Part shown: positions 37,783-48,899 of the stretch, in pieces
How positions within the stretch are numbered: the stretch's first letter is position 1
Layout: each line of letters starts with the position of its first letter
Source: Sclerotinia nivalis
Lineage: Eukaryota; Ascomycota; Leotiomycetes; Helotiales; Sclerotiniaceae
Assembly (NCBI GenBank): GCA_029531795.1
Contig: JAPEIS010000007.1
Span: 2,356,001-2,420,000 of the forward strand
Reading direction: 5' to 3'
Length of the DNA: 64,000 nt
The notes under the pieces: generated by a model
Told to the model about the DNA's origin: nothing
Seen by the model: only the letters and a program-made list of their open reading frames with translations
Databases searched by the model: none
Position numbers and translations under genes: made by a program

Positions 37783-39136
37783 AATCTCTTGTCGAGATGA
37801 TTCGCATCTGCAACGCCTAAATAGAAATCATTCTCTACGGGTAAAAGACGTAGGACTAAGCCTTGGAGAGCAGCGAGAAAAGATGGAACATGGTTGCATG
37901 ATTTTTTCGGGCGAGCTGCTTCAGCTTCGATACGAGTGCTGGTTTTAATGTTGCCTTGGCTTCAAATTGTGCAAAATGGTCAAGAAGGGGTCATGTTTGA
38001 GACTTGGCAAATGAGAAGAGAGGAATGGGCTTCGCATGTGGATCGATCATGGGACGATAGTAACTTTCGATGGCGGCTTTCATTGCACTGGCCTCATACA
38101 TTTCTTTTTTTAATGAGGCGAAGGTACGATATTGAGAGTCGAGGCCTAGACGGGGTAATGGGCGTCTAGAATATGCAGCATCAAGATCGACAAATAGAAC
38201 AGTGAAACTGTAGCCATCCCAGGAGATATGATGACCCCCAACAAGGAAATAATGCTCGTTGTCTGAGATGGAAAGAAGGGCCATTCGTGCCGCTTGCCAG
38301 GAATTGAGATCCCAGGTGCGATCGTGCATCTTTTTTAGTTCTTCCTTCGCATCGGCTTCCGATCCCAACCGCTTATATTCCAAATGGATGGGCGACTTAG
38401 ATGATATGCCTTGCAGGAGTCCGTTGGTCGCCATTCCCGGACCAGAAATAACGAGTCCTCAATGCTTCGTGACGCTGTGCAATAGTTTGAACAGCGGCCT
38501 CTAGACAATTGACTTGAATCATCCCGGTGAGTTTGAACATAACGGTCATATTGAAGCTTTTCTTGTCTGCAAGATAGTCATTCAAAAACCAGAAACGTGC
38601 CTGACCATAAGATATCTCGCAAGAATACCCTTTACCAGAGATAGTTTGAGCTTTCGTACTCGCCGAAACAACCTCAATTTGGTCATTAGTTTTGGGGATA
38701 TTGTTCATGCTGTTCCCAATTTCAGTCAGCGGTGTATGTGCCTGCGTGGCTGGGGTCGTGTGGGGGTTTGTCGGCGAACTTTGCGATCCGAAAGACGGAG
38801 TCTCAGCAAGACTTTCTCGTATCTTCGATTCAGGTCGAGGTCGAGGAGCGACTTTGGGCGTCTCAGTTGTATCTGGTTTACACTTCAGGATAAATTTATC
38901 GAAATCCACGACCGAAGCCGGCACTCGCTCCATTGCTTCGGCGAGAGGATCTTCTATAGAGCTGCCTCCCAGAATTTTGAGCACTGGTATGTCGACGTCC
39001 AGCTCCTTTAAAAACCAAGTGCGGACCTCGACTGCCATCAAAGAGTCAATACCTTGTTCAATGAGAGAAGCCTTCTCGTTGATATGATCATCCTGAGAAA
39101 TCATCAACGTGCGCTTGAGCCGTGTACAGAAACCTT
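37783..39136 (-). pseudogene. PKS-NRPS relic: ACP and condensation domain block
   Basis: The ACP keeps its phosphopantetheine Ser in LIEQGIDSLMAVEVRTWF. A Ser/Thr/Pro linker follows, then the condensation domain with SYGQARFWFLNDY and the catalytic HHISWDG. A frame change near 38415 splits the first half from the HHxxxDG part, TGA at 37991 interrupts the second half, and two frame changes follow between 37900 and 37783. The condensation domain therefore cannot be made. Confidence 0.85.
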
Positions 39137-40216
39137 CTGCGGTGAAGTTAGCTTTGTATGTTCTTTTCCTACAAAAGGTGGTCCTGTAGTGCATCGTTTT
39201 TCTCACCTGTTATAATCGCTTTGGCCTCCTCTCTAGTCTTAGCCTCCGCAAGCTGTACTCTTACAGGCATGGAGGAGAGCTCTCCCCCAAAGCTCTGAGC
39301 ATCTTGATGCTCTAGAATGAAATGGTCAAATCCAATGTCGTCGAAAAACTGAGCTTTGACATTCCTCTCGGGATAGAAGGGTTCCAGTCCAATTGCGATC
39401 TCGGAGCTTTCGGCACAATCAGGGCGGCCAACCAGAATAGCCTCCGCAAATAGTTGGTGCAGATCTTGTTCCGAGATATTTCTGTACCCTATCTTCTCGA
39501 AGTAGTCACTGCTAAAATTCTCAGAACGCTCAACATAGCCGATACCTATCAGGGAACTGATTGCGATGGAAGACCCAGCGACACCGCGGTTTCTGCGTTG
39601 TTCTGCCAAAGCTACCATGAACATGTTGGCCGCTTTATAATTACTCTGGCCACTGTTACCGACGATTGAGGTGAGAGATGACATAACTATGAAGAAATCA
39701 AGAGGGGCATCATGGAAAAGCTCATCTAACAACTGGGTGCCAGTGACCTTGGACTCCAGAACCTTGACGAGGTTTTCAAATGTTAAACCTTCAAACATGA
39801 AGTCTTCCAGAACCATGGCTCCTTGTGCCACACCGGCAATAGGGGGCATTTTTCGGGTGATTTCCTCGTAGCAATTTCGAAGAGACTCCTTGGTAATATC
39901 CCTTCAATAGGTTAGCGGGTCAGCTTCTCATTCTTTTCTAATAGATGGTGTAGCGCTGCAAATTTACTTACAGCGGTAGAATCTTAATGGTTGCACCCAT
40001 CTTCTCCATCAGTTGAATGAACTTAGGATGTACTTGCGGTCGTCGACTTATCAAGACCACATATTTTGCGCCATGTTCCCCCATCCATTGGCATAGTGAG
40101 TGCCCGACCTGTCCTGACAGGCCAACTAAAAAGTATGTCTTATCGGCTCGAAATATAGTCCCCGAATCTATTGCCTGGACCTTTACCGGAACCGCGAAAT
40201 CTGAACATTCAACCAC
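39137..40216 (-). pseudogene. PKS-NRPS relic: ketoreductase block
   Basis: Starts in the Rossmann motif YFLVGLSGQVGHSLCQWM and, after the intron 39971-39902, shows GVAQGAMVLEDFMF, FFIVMSSLTSIVGNSGQSNY and AANMFMVALAEQRR. The Ser and Tyr of the KR active site are visible (MSSLTS, SNYKAAN). This part has no lesion over about 1 kb. A further intron with GTGAGA donor (39206-39137) leads into the carrier domain. Confidence 0.85.
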
Positions 40217-40854
40217 TGTAAGAGGAGAGCCTCAGTCACTGTCAGACTGGAGATGATTGACAGTTGAACGAGGGACGGACTTTCAACCCGGATTTGGTTT
40301 TCACAAGCATTATTTCATGCTTCCTCGAACGCTTTGGCTACCCCACTGGGAGAGTTTACCGGACGAATCTCGGTCATCGTTCCAAAAAAAATGTTCGAAG
40401 CGCAACCTGGTGCATAACTGAGGGATACATTCCCCGATAAGCTGCCCAACCTTCGCCGATCCAGGGGCCTGTGACAGATCGACGAATGCCGAAGGGAAAC
40501 CGGCAATATTTGCTTAATTTGCCTTCGAGAAAAGTTGCCTTGTTTGAATTCGAAGCGCGAGCAATTACCTGCTTGGCTCTTAATTGTGGTGGTGATCAAG
40601 ACTTTGATCGAGTATCGTTGGGACTACTGGACCAAGGCTGATCTGATGAAATGGTCTGGCTCATGTACAAGTATCGTACTTCCCTTCGGTGCGAAGTTGA
40701 GAATGTTACACGGTTAATTTGAGCGGTGATGACTGTCAGTGCTTTGACCGGATCAGTATTTCCCATTAAAATCGGCAAATTCCAGTCAACCGAAACCGTT
40801 GGTCGGGATTCTGTCGTATGTGACAATGCAAGCAATTGTTCCCCGATGGTTTCA

Positions 40855-42449
40855 TCATTTCCAGCACAAAGCATGAGCTTCCCCGTAAGAGGCAACTTCG
40901 ATTGTCTGCAATAAGAAATGGGAAACACGAATAGTTCTTGTTCTAGTGAGAAAAGGTGGTTTGGTGGAGATATAGAGAGGAGAAGGACCGTGAAGCTCAT
41001 ACAACTTACCCTCACCAGCGAATATCACCGGAGATGCTTGAGGATTGATTTCTTTGGTGACTGCGCGGCGATAACTATTACACCGCTTATTTGCTTCGTC
41101 GCACTTGTAGAGTCGTGGCACAGTGCGAGCGCCTGTCTCAAAGCACACCTCAGGCTCGATGGACCAAAGAAATTCTTCACTCTGACCCTCGTTCTTCCAC
41201 CTCTTCAGAACCTCCAAGCGCAAAAGTTCTTCCACAAGTATTTGAGCAGTCTTCTCATCGTCGACGAGTTTTTCAAGGTCCAGTACTTGCAAAGTGATAT
41301 TGGGATATTCATGTATCATAGCTCTACCCAGTCCATGCGTAATGGCCGAGAAAGGCTCCTCCAACCTCGCCCCTCGAGTGACCCATAAGATTGTGCCTGC
41401 CTGTCGCCATAAAGTTTTTAGAGCATCGAGTTTTCTGGGAGTGATGTTTTTGAACAAAGGCTCATCAAGCTCCGTAAGGGATAGAACTGTGCTCGAATAT
41501 GGAAGCGTTTCTTCATCCAGGTTTTCAAAGGAGGTAACGCGTATAATATTTTTGAATCTGATGGTAAGAACATCCATGGCGATTTGTGAGATGCGGTGAG
41601 TTGAGAGCATCTCACCGCCCACAATAAGAAGACACGGGGCACTTGTCGGCGGGAGCGCCATTATCGAAGATAAGGGAGACCGTAGCATACTCACACGATC
41701 ATCGACTGCTTGTGCGGCAAACACAGTCGAAACATGTAACTGGTGCAGCATGGGAGTGCTCGTGTCTATTCCACCAAAACCGCATTTGCGTAGCAAGGCA
41801 TCCCACTTGGGTAAAGTTACTGTCGGGCCCATAGAACGTCCATTTTCAGCTCCAACCCGCCATCCAGGCAAGCTTCCCATTGGCAATCCAACGCGCATGG
41901 TATCTTTAGTTGTAAGTTCCAAGGCTATGAGATACCCACCAGGCTTGAGAAGTTGGCGTGCGTGCTTCATCATTCCCTCCGGTTTGTCTGTTGCATGTAA
42001 TACGTTGGAAGCCAGCACTAGATCGTAGGATCCTTCGACGAACCCCTGAGCTGTGGGGAGTAGCTCCATGTTATAGGTTTTGTAGATCATGCGATTAGAG
42101 AAATTTTTGAAGCGCTCCTGAGCAGCCTCGAAGAAACCACTAGAAATGTCAGTATAGTTATAACTGGAGAACATTGAACCTAAATATGAAAGAACAGTTT
42201 TTGTTGACCCTCCAGTTCCGGCACCTATGAATTGTGTGGCCAGCATCAGTCAGACGCAGCGGGAGTGCGACACATGTCCATACCAATTTCAAGTATCTTC
42301 ATTCGTTGATAGAGATGAGCTACTTGAGCAACCATGCGCGCCAAGTGACGATTTTCCATATCCAGACCTAAGCCTTGATCGTAAAATTCGAAAAGACCCT
42401 CCATGTGTTCGAGAATTCCCGTTCCCTTGCGAATAACTTCGTTTCCCAC
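40855..42449 (-). pseudogene. PKS-NRPS relic: C-methyltransferase block
   Basis: Open across the 59-nt intron 42283-42225. The SAM-binding motif is intact after splicing (ILEIG joined to AGTGGSTKT), with YTDISSGFFEAAQERF, DLVLASNVLHAT and LLKPGGYLIALELT, the usual fungal PKS methyltransferase signatures. It continues into the structural pseudo-ER linker (HGLGRAMIHEYP, EPEVCFETGARTVPRLYKC) until the frameshift in a run of four G near 40881. Confidence 0.85.
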
Positions 42450-42740
42450 GGAATCTATGAGACGAACATCAACTCTATCTCTATATCTATATCGAAACGG
42501 TATTTGTTAGCAATGTCATGTAGTCAAGGACCAGCATACTCGTCAAAAAGAGCATTAATCTGCTCTTCCGTGTCTAGCTTAGCACTTGAAGGAACAAATG
42601 GATTTTCTCCACTTTCACCAGTGCCAACCACATGAGATGCCCAAAAGCAGATGCTGATAATGCGGCAATGGTTTTGCTTTTTCTTCTGGAGTAGACTCTA
42701 CCAAGCGACGCAAATAATAACACAAATTGTTATATAAAAT

Positions 42741-45270
42741 ATCAAAAGTTAAAAAGTTATTAATTGAGATATTTACATTCCAAATAATCAGCTAAAGCAG
42801 AGTGAGAGAAGGGCGAAACCAAAAGAACAAAAAGCCGAAAAGTAAAGGCATTCAGTGATATGAGGCATCTTGCTTCGATTTTCCTCCTCGGGGTTCCCAA
42901 CAATCCAGACGGCAGTCAACCCCGTGGTACTTTATGCTAGGAATATTGACAGCCAATTGCCGCCACATGTTTCTCGATATTTCACAAATTATTTGAAGCC
43001 TTACCCACCCATCCTTCTCCTCGAAACTACAACTAGCCACTCTTTCCACAGACAAAGATTTCAACGGCCCCTTATCGTGGATTTGTTGTGAGGCCATAAA
43101 AGGAGTTTCCCCCCGATTCCTGAAGTTTTGGATAACCTTAAGTTCTCGTTCTAAGATAATGGAAATGGAATGAATAGTCTTCATGCCAAGTGACGACACT
43201 TAGCGACTTTAAAGATCTCCCCGCTTCGTGTCATCATTCATGGTCTTAACCCACTATTGCGTGCATATACATTGGAGAAGACCAAGAAAAAACCAAAAAG
43301 AATCCAACTAAAAAAACGGTGATGAAGAAAGAAAACAAACCAAAAGGTACTCGCCAAATTTCATCACCCCCACAAATCCCCATCCCACGACATTCAAGTC
43401 CCGGAAACGTAAGAAAGAAGACAATTGCATCAAGAGATAATATATTGTACCGACTAATTACTAATTTATAAATATATACATAATTAACATCGTTTCCATT
43501 CATCATATTTCTTCTATAAAGAAATGAAAGTAGGGAACTCGGAGTATCTAGACACTAACAATACAAACTTGATATCGAAAGGAGATTGAAACATACTGAA
43601 AAAATGAGAGGACTTTTAGACATATATAAACGAGAATTGTGTACCTGTATCTGTCAAAGATTGAAGTGCGTGCTATATCGAAAATTTTAGATTCAGGGAA
43701 TGATAATGTTGGCAAGATGAAAATACTACATTAGATGGCAAGGAAGAATGCGATTCTAGTTTCATAGCAGCATTGAGTAAGAGTTTTGTTCTGGGATTCT
43801 TGATATATCGTCCGAGTCTTTATGATAGTGTTTGAGGAGAAGGAATTGTTGTCCTAGGTCGTTGGTTTCGGGATCTTCGGTGGTTGATGGTAGTGTTAGA
43901 TATCTTTGGCTGAGAAATATAAGGGGTAGATGGATTGATCTGAAGGGGGTGGGAAGCGGAGAGGAAAGAAAAGAGGGGAAGAGGTAATGGCACTCACGGT
44001 CTTTCAAAAGCGAAGGGCACAAATGTCTTCGCATCTCTGCACTGGGGATGAAATAGCTAGTATTATGATGTTGGAACTTTCGAAATGTTGACATATCGAT
44101 GGCGAAAATAGTCGGAGAAATAACTGGGTTGGGTTGAAAATACCACTAAATACAACCTAGAAAAAAGAAGAATGAACACAGAAATCCAATTCCGAAATAG
44201 AATGAGACGAAGAAAGCAAGCTACAGGATGCACCGAGATGACAGTACCAAAGTCTTCAACGGTCCAAATACCCCAAGTTCCCAAAATTGGGCTACCAAAA
44301 ATGGCCACCCCAAATACAACCCACCAACACTCCAGACATAATACACCTCAAATTCTTAAAGTCAATAATTGAACCATGCCTTAGCATAAAGATCATATGT
44401 GTCCCCAACCTGGCTAGCAAGAACACTTGGGCCTAGACTTGCCAATCACAAGTAGGGATGAAACCAATGAGGTATATCCGAGCAGAGCGCGGAAGAAATG
44501 GGATGTGGCCGGTTGAGTAATATCTATCGCTCGGCTGTAAATGAGTGCCGCTGTTCAGACCATCCGATGCTTCCGGATACGGTAATATTGAACTATGAGA
44601 CGTCTCTCCGATCCGATCGCCTCGATGCTTATGGCAACTGCTAACACGATGTATTCTATTTAGGATTAGGTGTTTCTTCCGAGAGTTGCGACTGCTGAGA
44701 TGTGGGATAGCCTGACTTTGTTGAATACCGCATTGATTAGTTACATGATAATAGCCACATGAATCATGTTTTGCAAGTATGTACCTAAGTCATCGCACGC
44801 TGAAAGCGGATAACGAAGCAGTCAATTATGAGCACTCTTTTGGACTCATTCTCCGGAGTACATTCTCAAACCGAGGGAGAAAGTAGTTGCATCACCTAAT
44901 GTATCATGTACACATGATGAACTCCATCAATTGACAGAACAAAAGGGTATCCTCAGTTAAGTAAATCTAGAACAGGAACTCGAGTTAGCTCATCAGAAGT
45001 AAACCAGCCGAAAGCTAACTTCGAATGTAAGAGCATAGAATCGTGTGCGCTTCTCGGCCATATGGAGGATCCTCATTTGGTAAGGATATCTTCTGGTTAA
45101 GATTTGTATTTCTTTCCCTTGCCAGGTAAATCATCAGAAACATTTGCGAGGAAATCAAAATAAATCCCTACATCGCCTGACTTGAAAGTTGAATGAGAAG
45201 TAGAAAAACATGAACGATGGATAATTTCACAAGTATTGTTGCTTAAAGTAAGCGTAGAAGAGACCACGTC
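42741..45270. other. Intergenic beyond the PKS-NRPS break
   Basis: The first 100 bases are strongly AT-rich and mark the end of PKS homology. A minus-strand open frame at 42852-43199 (115 codons) is the only sizeable one; I see no family in it. No transposon ends or transposase could be recognised that would explain the loss of the 5' half of the synthetase. Confidence 0.5.
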
Positions 45271-46160
45271 AAGTTGTAAGTAGAAAAAGACAACGACATT
45301 CCAATATGCCATCTGACAATACAACCTAAGTTACCCAACGGCCCAATATCCGAGTTCAAAATAGAAGACCTCAAGAGCTGTTGGAACATCAGCATTAGGA
45401 GATCAGAATTGTATAATGACTCTCCTATGCGACAAGGCAAGCGAAATTCTTATGGGCACATTGAAATTTCCAGTATCAATTGTAGAACTTTTCTGATGTC
45501 CATGCAGGAAGACTCGATTTCGTTTTCCACGGCGATTCAACTGCCATGTACTATTGCCGCAAGTCCTGGAGATATAATAGCGAAGGGAATTTTTGTTGCA
45601 CAACACAACCAACTCCAAATCGACGTTTCTGAACCAGTTAACTCCATGTCAATCGTACGAGACATGTACCGTACCATTCATGTAAGTTTTGTTCCTATGG
45701 CTAGCAAAGAAGATTTTGATCAAGTCGACAAGAATCTACGGACGCAGTTTCCGATACCTTGCTGGCTGCAATGATAGCTGGCACATTAGTCAAAGGTCAA
45801 CACGCATAAATTTGTAAGTTCAACGTGACTGATGGCAAAGTAAACAATGATTCATCTGGTGATGTCAACATGCCTCGGCTTAAGTCTGAAGCTTCAGCTC
45901 TCTGAGTTGTTTTCACAGCAAAGACACTGACTGCATCACTGATGGAGTCTCTTGAAGAATGGGTCGACTCCACCTCACCACACCGCGCAAGGTACGACGA
46001 CGTGTTTATGGATCCTCGGGTATCGCCCGACATCGTGCAGACCTTGCGACTCGCTTCTCAAGCTGGCACGTCAACAAACGGTGATACCGAGTGCTGGGTA
46101 TATTGTTGTGGCCGTGCCAGTTTTGTGCCACGAAAGCTGACGGATCTTAACACGGTGAGT
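45271..46160 (+). other. Unassigned coding-like stretch
   Basis: A plus-strand frame stays open for about 168 codons (45271-45774), unusually long for this AT-rich DNA. It has protein-like composition (for example IQLPCTIAASPGDIIAKGIF, DMYRTIHVSFVPMASKEDF) but no good ATG near its left end. A second frame (45942-46158) starts at an ATG, contains EEWVDSTSPHRARYDDVFMD and ends in a consensus GTGAGT donor. The two might be pieces of one gene, possibly decayed. I recognise no domain, and the minus strand also has moderately long frames here. Confidence 0.25.
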
Positions 46161-46837
46161 AAAATAGGATGGCTGTGGATAGCAAAAACAAATACGTGCA
46201 GATGAAGCTATGGTATGGGAATAGTCCCAGCTTGTATTGCATATTCAGACTTTCCGAGCGAACCACTCTTTGAAAAGGGCGGGGTTGGGGTCGCTACGCC
46301 TGAAGAGTGGTTGAAACGAAACGAAAAAAATATTCATTCGAGGTACAGAAAAAGTGCAATTGATCCGTGATGTTAATGTAGCTGTAGCCCTTGTACCGCA
46401 TCGGCGGCACCGTCCTGCAATTACCGGATAAGCACTTATGGAGATTTCCTGCCACCTTTCGAAGTTTCGGTACGTGTTCAATGATACATTGATACAACAC
46501 CGACGAAGAAAAGATGGCTGGAGAGTTACGCTCGGTCAATAGGAAAGAAAGTAACATGATTGATTGTTTCCACTTGAGAAACTTCGGTTGGATCAGAAAA
46601 ATTCAGAAGGTCGGATATTTGCCAAGAATTTGCGGAGTAAGGTAGGTTTGACGCTAATGGATAAACTAGTCTCGGACGGGAGTCGGAAGCGGCGCTGTGT
46701 CAGAAAGGACAGAAATTTAAAATGAGGTCGAACAAGGTACCTGAACTTTAACAGGGTTTACCATGGCAACTAATGAGATAGCTTGATAACTTTGATAGCA
46801 ACCCCTTACTAATTGGAAGCTTGGACGGTGTGAGTGA

Positions 46838-46912
46838 AGAAGTGTGAGTGAAGTGTGTGAGTGAGTGAAGTGTGTGAGTGTGTGAGTGAGTGAAGTGTGT
46901 GGGTGAAGTGTG
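46838..46912. repeat. GTGAGTGAAGTGT imperfect tandem repeat
   Basis: Interleaved GTGAGTGAAGTGTGTGAGTG units, at least five partial copies, purine/T-rich, in non-coding DNA. Confidence 0.8.
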
Positions 46913-47891
46913 AGGGAAAAAAAGAAGAGGAGAACCGAGGTGCAAATTAAAGGAAGCTTTCAGATCACCCAAATTGCGTCTTTTTCCTTATCAACCAACT
47001 CGTATCGGTATCAATTCTAATGATGTAAGATGTTATCAAAATTATCTAATGAAGCTTACAAGTGTGGCAGCTTCGTATGCAGCTTGATATGAATAATTGA
47101 ACTTATCCAAATCCAATTGATTGATTGATTTATGAAGCTCTGGATTCATGTTCCTTCTGCATCATGCCTACTGAAATCTGATTCGAGTTTTTGCTGTCTT
47201 TTACACATGTGAGAACTTTAGAAGCTCGGGTAGAGAGAGCTACAGCAGGCAAGCCTACGTTGAGCTTACCGAGCTTACACAGCTTACACTCCATTTCATC
47301 CCATCATCCAATGAATTGATTCCACGACACGAGTCACGTCAAGGATGTTACAAATTGTGAGGAGCTGAAGCTCAAGGGAGATTGGATTTGATTTCTTAAC
47401 AGACCACTTAAATTCTTAACCTTCATGTCGAAAAGTTATTGAAACTTTGACTTATCCACATTAGACATGGTCCGAGGTACACGGCCAAATTGTGAGGCTA
47501 CCTAGATTCTTTTTTTGCTGGTTGTTGTTGTCGTTTTGATTTGCAGAAAGTTGACTAAGATATCCAACCGGAGGATTCCTTCTATCGGAAACTTACAGAG
47601 CACAGTTGGAAGTAAAAGCTGCGAATCTACGATGGCTGGGGGCCGAGAACATGAACACGAAGATCCACTGATGCCCCATACCACATTCAGCAGGGAAGCG
47701 GAGTCTAGGATAGTGGAGAGCTTGTCGATAATGGAAGGACAAGAAAAAGTCAAGACTTCAAGATGAGACCGATTACAGCAGAACCAAAGAAATTCATGAG
47801 AAGATCTGATACTGTATGCTTTACACATGATATTAGTGAACAACTGAAGAACCTCTGTAAATCCATAGTCGGAATAGTTTAAAATGTACCT

Positions 47892-47921
47892 AGTTGAGTT
47901 GAGTTGAGTTGAGTTGAGTTG
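47892..47921. repeat. (AGTTG)6 microsatellite
   Basis: Five perfect AGTTG units followed by AGCTG. Confidence 0.9.
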
Positions 47922-48445
47922 AGCTGTGTTCACGAATGGATCCAACTCCCAACTCGGTGTTCTGTTGGTACTGATGTTTAGACTATCTGGGGTAGCTGAG
48001 ATACCCGGTACAGACCATACCATACATACCATAAAGAGAAGGTACCTAAGAAATCAAAAGAAAAGAAATTGGAGCCTACCAAACTTCAACCAGTTTCCTG
48101 ATTCCATTCATCATTCAAATCAAAAATTCAATAGATAAAATGAAATTACCGGTACCTCAAAAAAAAGAACAGCGTGACAAATATCATTTTTCTTTATTTC
48201 CGTCTCATCACACGAAAAGTCACTTTTATCACTCTTCAATCCATCCATCCCTCATCCATCTATTCGTCTGTTCATCCATCATAAAACAACCCTCTTCCCT
48301 CAGTTTCTGCACTGTAACTTGGCTTCCCTTCGATGTAACTATCTGAATCAGTGAGGTAATTACTCAATATAGTTAGTAATAAATAATACCATCCAAAAAA
48401 AACAAAAGTGAATGTAAACAAACAAAGAAATAAAAAAAATAAAAA

Positions 48446-48899
48446 TGCCCGTATAATTTAAAATTGAATTACCCTGCTGCATCGATTACACCAGATTGAA
48501 CATCCAACCACCTTGATTTTCTAAAAAAAAAAAAAAAAACTTCTCCCACCACCACCACCCTTCCCTCTCAGTCTTCTTTTCCCACCTCCACCCCACATCT
48601 ACACAAATACAACCTCAAAATCGCAATTCCCAATCCCCAATCAACTTTGCATACACACCTCTTCATACCTACACTACTTTTTTGCACATCGCAATAACAA
48701 TATACTCTTGCTACTTTTTGTTCAATTTGAAAGACCTCAATAATTTTTTGAAATTTGAAAGTCGAGTAAAGAAACGTTCAACCAAAAACGTTTTCTTCCC
48801 TCTTCCTTCTACCTCAAGAAGTAGAGATCCTTCTTGTGATATCCTTTCGGCACGCTGAAAGGTATTCGAGAAGTGTTCTCGCATTGAAAGGTCGTCAAC
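48446..48899 (+). promoter_or_regulatory. HEX1 upstream region / ATG-free leader
   Basis: Contains a 17-nt poly-A run (48523-48539) followed by a C/T-rich tract, the common look of a fungal core promoter and transcript start. From here on no ATG occurs in any frame until an intronic one at 49632. The transcript start cannot be placed exactly. Confidence 0.45.

Larger units (their letters stand above)
34318..42740 (-). pseudogene. Decayed, 5'-truncated PKS-NRPS hybrid synthetase
   Basis: Homology to fungal highly reducing polyketide synthase - nonribosomal peptide synthetase hybrids (the ACE1/CheA/equisetin synthetase class) runs in the correct order on the minus strand: linker, C-methyltransferase, structural/pseudo-ER linker, ketoreductase, ACP, condensation, adenylation, thiolation, reductase. 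The ketosynthase, acyltransferase and dehydratase parts (normally another 4-5 kb) are absent; homology stops near 42740 in AT-rich DNA. Lesions I can read: a frame change near 42645, TGA at 42524-42526, a G-run frameshift near 40881, frame changes and TAG near 40700-40624, TGA in place of Trp at 40315-40317, a frameshift near 38415, TGA at 37991, frame changes near 37885 and 37785, TAA at 35743, TGA at 35647-35649 and disruption near 35000. Three introns (42283-42225, 39971-39902, 39206-39137) still have intact splice sites and phase. No tailoring genes flank it. Confidence 0.88.
46161..48445. other. Intergenic with simple repeats
   Basis: No supported gene. Contains GTGA-rich and GAGTT tandem repeats (listed separately) and four AGCTTAC-containing units at about 47261-47290. 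A 176-codon minus-strand frame at 47502-48032 is built partly on the GAGTT repeat and I treat it as chance. Confidence 0.5.

Noticed and set aside
39137..39206. Apparent frameshift before the ACP of the PKS-NRPS relic
   Set aside because: Resolved as a normal 70-nt intron with GTGAGA donor, CTAAC branch-like site and CAG acceptor in correct phase, so not counted as a lesion.
40862..41012. Possible intron explaining the frame change in the pseudo-ER region of the PKS-NRPS relic
   Set aside because: A GTAAGT...TTGCAG pair exists, but its phase does not lead into the frame that shows homology, and it would remove sequence that itself matches the family; an extra G in a run of four near 40881 fits better.
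34318..42740. RIP as the cause of decay of the synthetase
   Set aside because: Nonsense changes seen are not dominated by CpA-to-TpA, frameshifts are common and long blocks remain intact; a computed RIP index would be decisive.
47502..48032. 176-codon minus-strand open frame
   Set aside because: Runs through the AGTTG microsatellite (NSTQLNSTQLNS) and ends in poly-Thr from a GTTGTTGTTGTCG run; length is explained by repeat composition.
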